From assembly GCA_027382625.1 (NCBI GenBank), contig JAJKFJ010022847.1, forward strand, positions 1 through 64,000: DNA of 64,000 nucleotides. Reading direction: 5' to 3'. The position numbers and the translations under genes were made by a program. The stretch is from Tetmemena sp. SeJ-2015 (Eukaryota; Ciliophora; Spirotrichea; Sporadotrichida; Oxytrichidae). Shown here piece by piece: positions 9,059-19,877 of the stretch. Position 1 is the stretch's first letter, and each line of letters begins with the position of its first letter. Under the pieces are notes generated by a model. It was not told the origin of the DNA. It did not search any database and worked only from the letters and a program-made list of their open reading frames with translations.

Positions 9059-10289
9059 ATGGACTCTCAGATAGATTTAATTCGTGACCAAGAACTTAAT
9101 TTATCTTTATATTTTGAATAGGTTTAAATTTTTGAACTTGCAAAAGGTAAACATTAGTTTTTCAACATTAGAGTTGCAAAAGAATAAGTTTTTTAATCAA
9201 AGAATTCTTGAGATTTATTATCGAAGCAGGAGTTAACTTTTGATGCTAACAAATTCTTTAGAGCAAGTGAATAGTCTAAAAGATTTACCATACCCCAGTG
9301 AGCTTAGTAAAATCCGAGGAGCTTCTAGTTTCTTGACTGACGAGAAACTATTCCATGATCATTACAAAAATAATCCCTCAGATGCTAACTTCTCTCAAGA
9401 ATACACTGACAACTAAGCGTGCTAAATCTTAACCAACTGGATTGAAGTTCCACCGCTCGAGCTCAAGTTAACAGTGGAAGATCATTTGACTTATGTCCCC
9501 TAAAATCAGGGTCAAAATCACAAAGTTGATTATGATAAAGAGAATGAGTGCTGCCTTTGCTATAGCTCTCTATATGAAGGCTTGCAGGAAATGAGCGTCG
9601 CTGAGGTAGCCAAGCTCTAAAGGGAAATAATGAACAAGAAAATTGCCATTATGCATGCAGGCGCTCAAGCTGAATACTTATCAGTGATCGGAATTGTAAG
9701 AATGGGAAGCTGTTCCGGGAATCATTTCTTTCACAAAGAATGTTTAATCAGTCAGCTCAAAAGCAGTAGCTCAGATAAAAGTGGACAGTTCATAAAATGC
9801 GCAGTTTGCAATAAGGTGTATGGAAAGTAAATTGGAGAGATGCCAAGCGGCACTATGACTTGGAGGCAGTTCTAGTTTAATTAAATTCCGTTAGAGGGTT
9901 TCACCGAATAAAACTGTCCCACAGTTATTGAAATTACTTACAGCATGCCAAGTGGTAAGAATAAAGATGGAACTTCTTATCATGGGACCACAAGAAGAGC
10001 CTATTTACCAGGAACATAGGAGGGAATTTAAATCTTGAGCTTACTTGCAGAAGCTTTTAGAAGAAGACTTATTTTCAAAGTGGGTACCTCTATAACTACA
10101 GGCGCTACGAATTGAGTAGTATGGTAAGGAATTCATCATAAGACCTCAAATTGCGGAGGCACAAGCAACTTTGGTTACCCAGACCCAACCTACTTCAATA
10201 GAGTCAGAGAAGAACTTGCATCTAGAAGTGTTACTATTGATCAAATATCAATATTAGAAAATCCATAGAAGGGTTTAATTAAAGTATGA
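9059..10289 (+). CDS. Deltex-family RING E3 ubiquitin ligase
   Basis: Start ATG 9059, 25-nt intron 9147-9171, then one frame to TGA 10287-10289. A RING-like zinc finger (ECCLCYSSLY, then CSGNHFFHKECL, then CAVCNKVYGK) is followed directly by the Deltex C-terminal domain: GEMPSGTM, SYHGTTRRAYLPGT, LLAEAFRRRLIFKVGTS, then GIHHKTSNCGG and GYPDPTYFNRVREEL. Deltex proteins ubiquitinate proteins and, through this domain, ADP-ribosylated targets. One in-frame TGA at 10113-10115 sits just before the VVWQGIHHKT motif at a variable position; flanking residues align without a gap, and no repeat pair explains it. It may be a sequence error, a disabling mutation or readthrough. The N-terminal part has no WWE domain that I can see. 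Confidence 0.9.
9147..9171 (+). other. 25-nt intron of Deltex gene (or repeat-flanked insert)
   Basis: GTAAAC...ATTAG, GT-AG ends; removal restores the frame into ...LQKNKFFNQRIL. The insert is also bracketed by a 9-base direct repeat TTGCAAAAG (9138-9146 and 9174-9182). Deletion by that repeat would also work if one T of the following T run is a consensus error. Confidence 0.6.
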
Positions 10290-10476
10290 TACAAGCCAAT
10301 AATGATAAGAGCTTTAACTTAGCATTTTGAACTGAGAAAACTTATATTATTTCATAAATAGCAACAAAAATTCGAGATTTAAATATTCAATAATTTTCAA
10401 TGTCTATAATTTTTCTTTTTATATGACTTTGCTGAAAATTGTATGCAAATAGGAATTAATTAAACTTACATTTAAA

Positions 10477-12756
10477 TCAATTTATTTCAAATTCTTCTGT
10501 ATCTAGAGGCAATATTCCAGAAGTTTAAAGCTCTCTGAGTAGATCATCATCACTTAGAGTACTTGAGAGGTCATTTTTACAGGTTATGTGTTAATTATCT
10601 AAATTTTTGGCCTCCTTAATATTTTGTGAAGGGAGAACATTTCTGTTTTCAGCCATACCTTAAGACTCTATTTCAAAATTCATCTTATTGACTTTTGCAT
10701 TATAAACTTAAGAAAATAAACAAAAACAGATATTTATTATACCTAGCTAGTAAATCGATGGATGGAAGGTAACTCTAAACTTTATCCGAATAGCATCTGT
10801 TCCTAACAGTCTAACTTCCTGCAAGGTTGTTGTCTGATTTTAGTGATTTTATCTATCCTTTGATTTTCTATTCTGCTTTGCGTTTTGAGTGAGCTACATT
10901 ATCTGACTACAAATGATTATGCTATTTAGACTTTTAAAGATCATTCCTTTTCAAAGTTTGCTAAAGGCCTGTAATAGGGTACCTGTTATCATAGGATCCA
11001 TTAAGGTCATTTATGGTTATCAATGGTGGTTAACCAAATGCTTATTGAATCTAGATAGCTGGCTAGAGAGGAGATTTACTTGAATGAATGATATGGCTAT
11101 TTTAAGCTGAGCTATTAGCTTTATGCATTTAAAGACCCTGGTTAATGTTAGCTTTGCTTGAAGATTTTTTAAATGACCTATGCTTTTAAATAAAAAAATT
11201 AATGCTGGATAGAGCTAAGTGATTGATCTTGCACCTTGGATCGGTTTTAATTGAGTTATATATTCTGCTTCTGTATTTATTCCTTAAGAGATGTTTATAT
11301 CTGGGAGAATGAAGATAAAGAGTTTTTAGTTGATAGAGGCATCTGTTTTTAGGACTTCCTTTTAAATAGATTATTCTCGAAGGTAGAATTTTACTTCTCT
11401 GTCATACTTAATTGCGATATCGCGATTCTTTCAGTTTAAGAAGAATCTATCTAGATGGGTATCTGCATCTATGATTTCATCAATTTAGTAGACTTGATTG
11501 GCTATTATTTCACATTGTTTTCTTAAGATGAGTTTTTAACTTTGCTGGGAGGGTTTTGATTGCAAATCTTGAAATCCATTTTCTTCTATAATTGGTGGGA
11601 TGTAGATTGAGGCTGAGTGTAAATCGCACCTATAAATTTTTTAAGCTAGTTTTAAGAGGCTGAAACTGCCTGTATGTGGCCAACTTTAACTCTCTAAAAT
11701 GTCTCATAGGCCATGAGGGGTTCTTAATTGCAGGAACTCGTTTCATCTATAGATTTGAAATGGTTTGCTTTTAATTTTAAGATGCTCTTTTAAGTTTTTG
11801 TTAAATTTAGGGTAGTCTAATCCAGGTTTGACCTTTAGTTTCTACTTGAAGATTGCTTCAAAGTGTCGCAAAAATTATCTTAACTCGAAGTCAATTTCGA
11901 CTTTGCTTTTTGTATTTCTCTTTCTTTTACTTTTAGTATCATCTGTGTCAAGAAAATAACGATAAATTAAAATGTGTGAGTTTTGTAGGAATAGACTTCA
12001 CATTTTGCTAATTACTTTAAATCGAGCTGTTATTGATCACAGTGCCGAATATTTTCTATTGAGATTTCTTCTTAAGAGCATTTGAATTTTGAGTTCTTGA
12101 AATTTTTTAAGATTAAGAAAAATAGATTATATAAGTTCCATCTTGTGCTGCTGTGGAAAGAGCTGATTCAAGCTTTTTCTCCCTGCCTATTTTCAAAAAT
12201 AAACGATCAGGGCTCCTGCTAATCTAAATTCAATTTATGGGAAGAAGATATGTTTAAAGCTTTTAGAGCTTAAGAAAAATTCTAATGAATATTTCTTTTA
12301 ATCATCTTAAAACTTATGAATGCTCGCATTAGTTTTATTTTACTATTTCAACTTATTTCTCATCTTTCTTATGTTTTCACTAGACTCCTAAAACTTCCTC
12401 TAATTTTTCCTCTATAGTAACTAACCAGCTCTAAAATCTTAAGATGAATAAAGCATGCTTTTCTCATTCTTGTCTTTCCCTAAAGTTTAATCTTGACTTC
12501 TTTCTTCATGGACTTTGATAAAGCCCTCATCTTTGCAATTTTAATATGAGAAGTCTAGTGTTTAGTCTATGTAGTTTTCGTTAAAATGTATTCCAGTGAC
12601 TTTAAAGTCCACGCTATCACTAAGATTTGGAATAGGAATCAAGGACTCCTGTCTTAAGTTGTTGATTGTCAAATTATCATTATCTATTTTTGCAGCCAGC
12701 ATAACTTGAGGAATTCTAGAAGTGTTCTTTTGATATTTGCCGTTGCTATTATACAT
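10477..12756 (-). CDS. large Ser/Gln/Lys-rich unknown protein, several MDS-like segments
   Basis: The frame is followed from ATG 12756 (open further upstream to about 12940) to TGA 10477-10479. Two repeat-flanked inserts (11944-11972, 10699-10735) are removed in frame. At least three single-base slips at homopolymers are also needed (near 12300, 12208 and 11190). The protein is polar, low in hydrophobics, with segments such as REKKLESALSTAAQDG, KVKEREIQKAKSKL and a terminal acidic part (LSDDDLLRELQ). No domain recognised. An overlapping frame in the middle looks globular but contains several TGA codons and does not join to the 3' part, so I reject it. Confidence 0.6.
10699..10735 (-). other. 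candidate IES, pointer TATAAT, 37 nt
   Basis: The six-base repeat TATAAT is at 10736-10741 and 10699-10704. Deletion joins LLARYN to AKVNKMNFE in frame; otherwise the frame ends at TGA inside the next exon. Confidence 0.72.
11944..11972 (-). other. candidate IES, pointer ACACA, 29 nt
   Basis: ACACA at 11973-11977 and 11944-11948. Removal joins SIPTKLT to QMILKVKE and moves the frame into the long TGA-free stretch downstream. No GT-AG ends. Confidence 0.65.
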
Positions 12757-13082
12757 TTGATTTTGGATTGGAGTGAGCGCTTATTAGGAGTCAATTGATA
12801 TTTAGCTAACATTCTGGGAATGTTTGTAGCTCTGCTTATTGTTAAGAGGCTAGTTCTAAGTCTACTTTAATTATGAAGTTATAGCTCCTAAGTTATCTAG
12901 ACTTCTTTAAGTACAAGCTTGGATATTTTTCTTAAGCCCATGATATTTTTTAAAATATTTTATCTAAAAGGTTTAAACTTTTCAATAAAAATAGGAGAAG
13001 ATATATAATTTAAAAGAGGATATTATTTTCTTAAAATTTTACCTAATTAAAAATTTCTTAGTTACTTTTAAAATGCTCATAG

Positions 13083-16000
13083 TCAGAGTTTAAATTCTTA
13101 ATTAAATTTTAGCTAGATAAAAAGGTGAATCTATCTTTGAATTATAGTGAATTTAAAAGTCTATTAATTTACTCGATATTTGTATTTATACTTTAATCTC
13201 AAGGCCTTTCCTTCATCATTTAGAGGAACTAAGTCTGACTTATTAATTTGTTGAGAGCAATCTATTTTAGAACTTGCTGCAAGCTTTGCTAGATGCGATG
13301 GTAGGTCAGTCTTTAATTACTAAATCTGTAAGCTCTTCTGAATAATATTCCGTTATTACAAAGCTTCATGATTTAAATGTGCTATTTGAGAAGACAGCTT
13401 ATTTTATAGAGATTATGTGTGGTTAATATGCTTTTGAGACAAAGAATCATTTTTGGTTTTGCTCAATCTATTGGTTATTCCAAATAATTATTCTAAAGGA
13501 AAATAATAGAAATTTGAATAAATAATTTGGAACTGAATAATCTTATATTTCAAGTAGAGCACTTTAAAATAACCAATCTTAATTTAATTTTTTTCCTTGA
13601 TAAACACTCATTTTATAATTTGTTAAGATTTTTAAGTTTTGTGTCTTCTTTTGGAAATGGCTTTGACTTGTGTGCCTGCTTGTACTCAATACAACCTTCA
13701 ATATATATTATAAAAAGAAATTTAAAGAGTAATATGATGGTTTACCTAGAAACAACTAATTAAAAATATTTACTCTTAGTAAAGGCAACAATTTAAAACC
13801 TAAATTTTTATAATTAATTAAATGGTTGAGTAATTCATTTGCATGGAGGTATCTCTTAACTTAGTTTCTTACTCTGAACCATTTATTTTAACATTAATTT
13901 AGTTAAGTAACGTTATCCCATGTTATTTTGCTTAAAACAAATTACTGAATTTAGCTTTAGATTTGATTGATAAGTATTCTAACAGCTCTTTTATAGATGG
14001 ACGATGTTCAGGATTTTTCCTTAGAAGATTTTTTAGGATGACTTATAAGTTGGCAGAAACTTTGCTTTTCTCTTTATCTAGTTTAAATTTTCCGCCAGTT
14101 ACTTTTTCTCTGAGTGTATCTATATCGTCAGCTAGGAAAGGCTTTTAAAGAGTACACAGTTCATGGAGTATCACCCCTAGAGCCCAAATGTCAGATTTCT
14201 CAGTATATGGTTAGCCCTCCCAAAGTTCTGGTGCTAAGTAGAAAGGGGTACCAACTTTACTTGTCTAATCAATTCCCATCTTCATGAAATTGCAACTTTC
14301 AAGATCTAAATTTTCCGATTAAGTTTGCCCCTCACTCAATTTCTTAGCAACACCTAAATCGCCAATCTTCACTCGGTTATCTTTGGTTAGAAATATATTG
14401 AGGGATTTCAGATCTCTATGCAGAATTTTCTTTTAGTGTAAATAGAAGATCCCCTGACATATTTCTATAAAGAATTTCCAGATCAAATTTTCTGGCAAAA
14501 AGAGATGCCCTTCTTTTTTCTTCTTGTTGATATAATTATCAAGATCTCCGTTTTCGCAAAATTCCATTATAAAAAGAGCTGCAAGTAGAATATTAATGAT
14601 TGATTATGATGTTTACCTTCTTATCACAAATGAAAGAATCAACATAGCCCACAACATACTCAGAATCTAGCTCCCCTAAGATGCTTATTTCTTCCATGGC
14701 TTGGAGAGCAACTTATTTAGGCATGAGATCAGTGCAAAGTTCTTTTATCACATAGTATAAAGATCTTGTAGTCTTACTCTGCAGCTCCTTATATTAAATA
14801 GAATTCTTCATTCCATTTTTAACAGTGCCTGAAAGAGCCCCAAAGCTTGCTTAATTTATTTTATGGGAAAACTAAGCTTAGCCAAAGGATTCAGATTTTG
14901 ACGTGTCTGAACCTTTGCCAAGGACTCTTTGCTTTAAAGTTTAATAAGGTAAAATAACGAATGCTTATCTCTTGAATTATATGAAGAAGAAATAGAGCTT
15001 AATTATAATTTAATACCTTATATAGTGCAATTATTTGTGAGCTTTGGCCAACTTTGACATGCTTCTTAGAGCCTTGAATAATTTTTTCATCACACTTTCT
15101 ATAAACTTTATATACTTTTCCATAAGCACCCTCACCAAGCATTTTATCAATCACAAAGTCGTCCCATGATGGCTATTTAAGACTCTCTTGATTCATTCCC
15201 ATTGAAGAGCTTCCAGAAACATTTAGGGACTCTTCGTTTTGCCTTTAGTTATGAAATAATATTTTCTTCTTATCATTGCTTGAAACATCTTCAAATCCTT
15301 CAAATGCATTGACAGTTAGGATTTGCTTACTTTTTCCAGTGTCATGAATTTATTTTTTCCTTAACACCTATGGAGAAGGAGAAACTGAAAATTAAGGAGA
15401 TGCAAGATACCTGATCTCATCAATCTTAGATCTTAAAAGGTTCTTCTTTTGACCTGAGAATATCTATGACTGATTAGATGTGGGAGTTCTCTGAGGGAAT
15501 ATATTTTCTCTTCCATATGTCTTAGTCGCTGATTCAAACTTATTATCTATTTAATTATACTTCTGCTTCAAAAGTGACTGTTGATACTTTCTTCTCTCTT
15601 AAAAGTTTTGTGGAGATATCAAATCGTTCTTGTGATAGGGAGACACTTGACTAGACATCTAGCCTCCACCTATCATTTATGATATAGATATAGAGGAGAG
15701 CCTCTTTGCGTGAGGCAAATCTTGTTTATTTGTATTCTTCTTCTTTGATCCCTTCTTGGATGAGACTTTACTGTTGTACAAGTTTAATTAATTCTAAAGT
15801 ATGGAGTTTGCGGATTTGTCAGACAGCTTATTCTTTTTTATTTGGATGTCTTTATTAGAATCGTTAGTTTATTTCGCATGCTTCATCATATCAGCAACCC
15901 TAGACTTTAAATCTGATATGGGAGATGTAAAGGGGTTTTATTGATGAGAATGATCGGATTACTACTCTATCTCAGTCTCTTTCACAAGCTGCTCAATCAA

Positions 16001-16744
16001 TTGAATGGGTTCATTTTGCATATCCTTAAACTCACATGCAGCATATAAAACGAATTTTGAAATGAATAAGAGGTATACGAGATTGCGTAAATGAGCTGTT
16101 CTGCTGTTGAAGCTAAAGTCTAATTTAAAATATTTGACACAAATAAATTAAAAGAGGTGTGCGAAGTAGGATGTCATCGTTTATTCCTTAAAGAGAGGGG
16201 CTCTTCAAAAGATCCTCATCAGCTTAATTTCCATCTTCTTCCTCGTAGAATAACTAACTATTTTATCCTTTATCCAATTTCTTTGCTTTCTTATGAAAAT
16301 GCAAGAGTGAAAAATCAACTTCTTGATTCCCAGATTCTAAGGCATGCATTAAATGTTATAAGTATTAAATTAAAGCTGAGTCAATAACTTAATCGTTTCC
16401 ATCTTAGAGCAAATCTGTATCCAGGTGTTTTCCACAAGGATCATAATCAAGATCATTATCTTCTAATTAGTTACCCTTCTCCAAAAATGTTAATCTTATA
16501 GGGCTTAATTTGCCAGAGCTCTGCCTGGCCTAATTTATATCACTTAAAAGGAAACTGTCCTCATAAAAAATTAAAAGACATTAGAATTTAAACTTATTTT
16601 CAGGAATATTTATTCAAAGAAGAAATTAAATTATAGAAAAGAAAAAGAATTATATCGCTATAAAAATTTATGATAAATATTTCCTTCATCGTGTGCATTT
16701 AGGACATCTTCGAATAAAAGATCATCATCGTTTGTCGACCTCAT
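13083..16744 (-). CDS. NEK-like Ser/Thr protein kinase with insert in N-lobe and coiled-coil tail
   Basis: NEK kinases act in cilia and the cell cycle. The catalytic domain starts with a glycine loop [10 protein letters not shown], then an unusually long insert (about 75 residues, with a 46-nt intron 14971-15016) before the beta-3 lysine in YVIKELC. It continues with [11 protein letters not shown], the magnesium loop as GDLGVAK (DLG for DFG), an APE in YLAPELW, and RKNPEHRPS in the last helix. DLGVAK and the HRDLKxxN motif favour the NEK family. A 38-nt GT-AG element (14579-14616) interrupts DSFICDKK; one T seems missing after it. N-terminal Ser/Lys-rich segments reach an acidic exon starting at ATG 16744; the ATG at 16021 is the nearest clear start. 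A C-terminal coiled-coil ends in TGA 13083-13085. Confidence 0.85.
14971..15016 (-). other. 46-nt intron in kinase gene
   Basis: GTATTA...TTCAAG. Removal keeps the frame between ...IIALYK and RQAFVILPY. AAG on both sides would also allow a repeat-based deletion with the same product. Confidence 0.6.
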
Positions 16745-16927
16745 TAAATTGCCTTCTGTTAATAATTTAAATTTATTAATTTATCTTGCTAAAAATAAGC
16801 TGTGCATTTTATTTATGAGTTAACAATCTAAATGTAATTACCTTTAAGTGCTCAAGAAATAAAAGCTCATGAAATATTTTAAGAAATCTGGATTATTAAT
16901 TAAATGCCTAAAACAAGCCTCTATTTA

Positions 16928-18346
16928 TCATGATTAATCTTTGCTTTCTTCCTGATATTCTTACCCGCAGCAATCTTCAAGAAAATTTCCAAGACTCATA
17001 TCTTCCATGCCGCCCTCGAGTAAAATATTGTCACTCTTTACACCAGCCTCAAATCTGTTCTTGTTTTGAGAGGCTGAGTTTGATTGATCTCTCAGACTTT
17101 TGTTAAAAATAGGATCACAGGCTATCTATTCAGTCCAGTCCTGAGATATCCAAGTTTTAGTCTCGCCCACTACTTTTAATAAATTATTATATATATCTTA
17201 AGATTTTCCCTCAGATGGCCAGTAACGATGGTACCATCCAATCTTTTGCGCATTAGAGAGGTCTTTTCTTCTCTCGATCATCTCTAAAACAACCTTCTCT
17301 AAACAATTTAAAATGCAAGAAGTTAATCAACAATAGCTTCTTTTAAAACAATTCTTTTCCCTTTCCAGTAGCTAATTTATCTCTGAGGTCTGTGTGCTGT
17401 TTAAAGCCAACGTGCAAGAATTTATGTAGGTGGGAACGAACATTCTTCAAGTCTGACTCTCCAGGGTACTTTTCCACCATTTCTAAAAATTCAAGAGCTA
17501 AATCGTCTTGAGAGTAGAGTTATCCATCAGGTAAAGGATCGAATAAGGCTGGGTACTCGAGAATAGCCTCACTAGACATTACTCCATCGCAGCCAGTGTA
17601 AGCCAAGCAATCCATACAGTCTTTATAATTAGCCATACCTCCATTTGCAATAACTGGAATTCTTGCCTAGGCTTTGATGAGTCTGATCATTTCCCAGTTT
17701 GCAGGTCCTGTCAGCTGTTTCTTATGCTCTCTTGTTCTTCCATGCACAACAAGCATAGCAGCTCCACACTCTTCAATCATTCTAGCTAACTTGAGTGTGT
17801 CTTCTTACTTAGGTAGGCATCGAATTTTGCAAGTGACTGGCACTTTCAGATTCTGAGCTAGAGTGGTAACTAATGAGCGAATGAGTTCAGTTTTCTCAAG
17901 CAAGAAGGAACCATACTTGCCTTTCTTAGCTATTCCCTAAGGACATCCAAAGTTAATGTCTACAGCGTCGCAATCATTCTCTACATACTTAGCTGCTCTC
18001 AGCAAGATCTGGGGATCATTACCGCAAAATTAAACACTGAGAGGTCTGTCTTCAGGGTGAGCAGAGAAAAACTCCTTTCTGTAGCCTTCATTCTCTGAAA
18101 ACAGTCTAGATTATGCTAAAATTAGAATGATAGTTTAGAGTGTAGCATTGGCGTATAGCAGAGGTCAGCCTTGTATTTGCGTGTGAGCATTCTGTAGGGC
18201 AAGCTCTGACTAGTCTACCATAGGTGCCTACTATGAATTTAGGAAAAGCCAATAGATCTGTAGAAGGCGTAAGGATCATCTTTAAGCTGCTGAGTTGTGA
18301 ATTTCTATTGTAGTCCTTCTTGCTTGATTTAATAGAAATAAGTCAT
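16928..18346 (-). CDS. DUS1: tRNA-dihydrouridine synthase, Dus1 type
   Basis: Reduces uridine to dihydrouridine in tRNA using FMN and NAD(P)H; Dus1 acts at U16/U17. Start ATG 18346, stop TGA 16928-16930. Recognisable in order: APMVDQSELAYR, YTPMLHS joined to RLF across an insert, VQFCGNDPQILL, DAVDINFGCPQGIAKKG with the catalytic cysteine in GCPQ, VTCKIRC, VVHGRTREHK, PVIANGG and GCDGVMSSEAIL. The C-terminus after the TIM barrel reads WYHRYWP then an acidic tail. Two inserts (18107-18135, 17294-17336) are removed. Three single-base excesses at homopolymers (18244-18247, 18227-18228, 18197-18199) break the N-terminal frame; fixing them recovers IVAPMVDQSELAYRML, so they look like consensus errors. 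Confidence 0.92.
17294..17336 (-). other. candidate IES, pointer AGAAG, 43 nt
   Basis: AGAAG at 17337-17341 and 17294-17298. Deletion gives KELFQKKVVLEMIERRK leading to WYHRYW. A GT-AG intron nearby would give the wrong frame. Confidence 0.7.
18107..18135 (-). other. candidate IES, pointer TCTA, 29 nt
   Basis: TCTA at 18136-18139 and 18107-18110. Deletion turns LHS...LF into the conserved HSRLF of Dus1. There is no GT donor in the region, so a spliceosomal intron is unlikely. Confidence 0.85.
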
Positions 18347-18487
18347 TCAAAAAATTAAAGTAAAATGAAATATTTCAGTTTGAAGGTGATTAGGTTGACT
18401 CCATTACTTATTAGAGTGTTGAAAAGTATTTCCCTTGTAATTAAAAAGAAGTTTATAATTAATGCCTTCTCTTGAATAGAGCTTAAA

Positions 18488-19780
18488 TCATCCTATGACG
18501 ATGTTTATTAATATTATTTCCATCCAATCAAGAGATTTTACAAGACTCAATATTGGACTTAGATATTAGAACAGCAGTTTTTGTGTTAATTGAGAAAGCC
18601 TTATATATTTATCAAAACTTAGAAGCAATCTTCTCTCTTGCTGAGTTTTCTCCAAAATGGCTAGACTGTTGCTAAGCTGAGGCTAAACTCTTCTAAGCTG
18701 ACGACAGCGTGAGGAGTTACTCGGTCCAAAGCTATCAAAGGCAACTATACCATTGGCTTTACAATATTAATTTAAAACTCGCCAACTATTTTTCAATAAT
18801 AAAATGGCTGCACTTTGAGCTTGAGCTTCGTGGGAAGAATTTTACTTGTATCTATAAGCTCCTATCTCAATAGCAAGGGTGAAGTTTCTTTGATTTCAAA
18901 AGGCTTCTGTTTCTCGTATTCTTTTTTAATTATTTGATCTAAAATGTTTTGCTTTGGCCTTAAGAATAAATTAATGTGTGCAGCTATTTAATTTGAAGGC
19001 CTTTTATTATCATGTCTGACCATCTTTCCTCGGAGAGATCTGTGGCGTTTTATTTGCTCATGAGCTGTCTGATACTTTCCCTCAGCTTCTTTGCGCTTCC
19101 TCTTAAGTTCTATAATCTCTAAGTCCTCTGCCAGTCGCAAGAATTGTGCATGAGTTAATGCTAAAAGCTCCTTTGGGCTGTTCCCTATCTCCTTTTCATT
19201 TAAACTTACTAATCTAAAATATATGGAATCATAATAAGCAGAAAGCAAACTCCCTTAGCCTTGAGTATTAGAAGCATCTCTTCTTGGGGAGGATGTTGGT
19301 GAACCAGTGTCATTTTTAGTCCAGTGTTACTGAGGGGAAGAGCTTCTGAGGGAAGTGTTACCTTCATGAAGTCAGAAAAAATTTAAAGCTAGATATTATA
19401 AAGTCTATTGAAAGATAAGTCTCTGCTTTGAGCTCCCTTAGTAGTCTAAGGTTGATTGAAATCAAGTCTTTATCTTCTTTTTGAGGCTATGAATTCAGCT
19501 TCAGCTTTTTCTCTTTGCTCCTTTTACATTAGATATTCAAGATTGATCTTCCTAGTGGTAGGGTTCTCCCTCTTGAGGAAAGATATCGTTTATTCACTCC
19601 CTGCTTTTTCATTTCTCATTCTTCTCCTGTGCTCATCACGAAGCACATCTTCCCACAAACTAGCTTACTCTTAAACAAAAGCAGTGTTGTTCGGTTGCTT
19701 CACCACCTTTCGCAAATCTCTAAAAGATTTCAAAATTGAATTTTACCAAACTATTCCATTTGATTTTCAATAAATTTTAT
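18488..19780 (-). CDS. Lys/Arg/Glu-rich unknown protein
   Basis: The minus-strand frame begins near 19780 (start not resolved), around FRDLRKVVKQPNNT and WEDVLRDEHRRRMRNEK, followed by a Glu/Lys/Arg helix (QREKAEAEFIASKRRQR). After a frame change near 19390 comes ELLALTHAQFLRLAEDLE and further basic helices. A second part after a TGA at about 18778 continues in the same frame to TGA 18488-18490, so a small in-frame insert is likely. Charged helices suggest a nuclear or scaffold protein, but no family is recognised. Confidence 0.5.
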
Positions 19781-19877
19781 GATGCTAAATTAAGACTGAT
19801 CCAAATCTTTGCAGATTCTAGTTACTTTCATCAGGCAAGAACCCTGCTAAATGAGTGATAGTGCTGATATCTAACCC

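Noticed and set aside
10477..12756. Reading TGA as tryptophan (karyorelict or Condylostoma-type code), suggested by a globular-looking frame with several internal TGAs
   Set aside because: A neighbouring frame is free of TGA for hundreds of codons, joins both ends through repeat-bounded deletions, and conserved Trp residues in Dus1, MORN, NEK and GNAT genes are all TGG. Most other in-frame TGAs lie in wrong frames or between short repeats.
17289..17345. GT-AG intron in the Dus1 C-terminal region
   Set aside because: The GTTTTA...TTTAG splice gives the wrong frame; the AGAAG-bounded deletion gives the right one.
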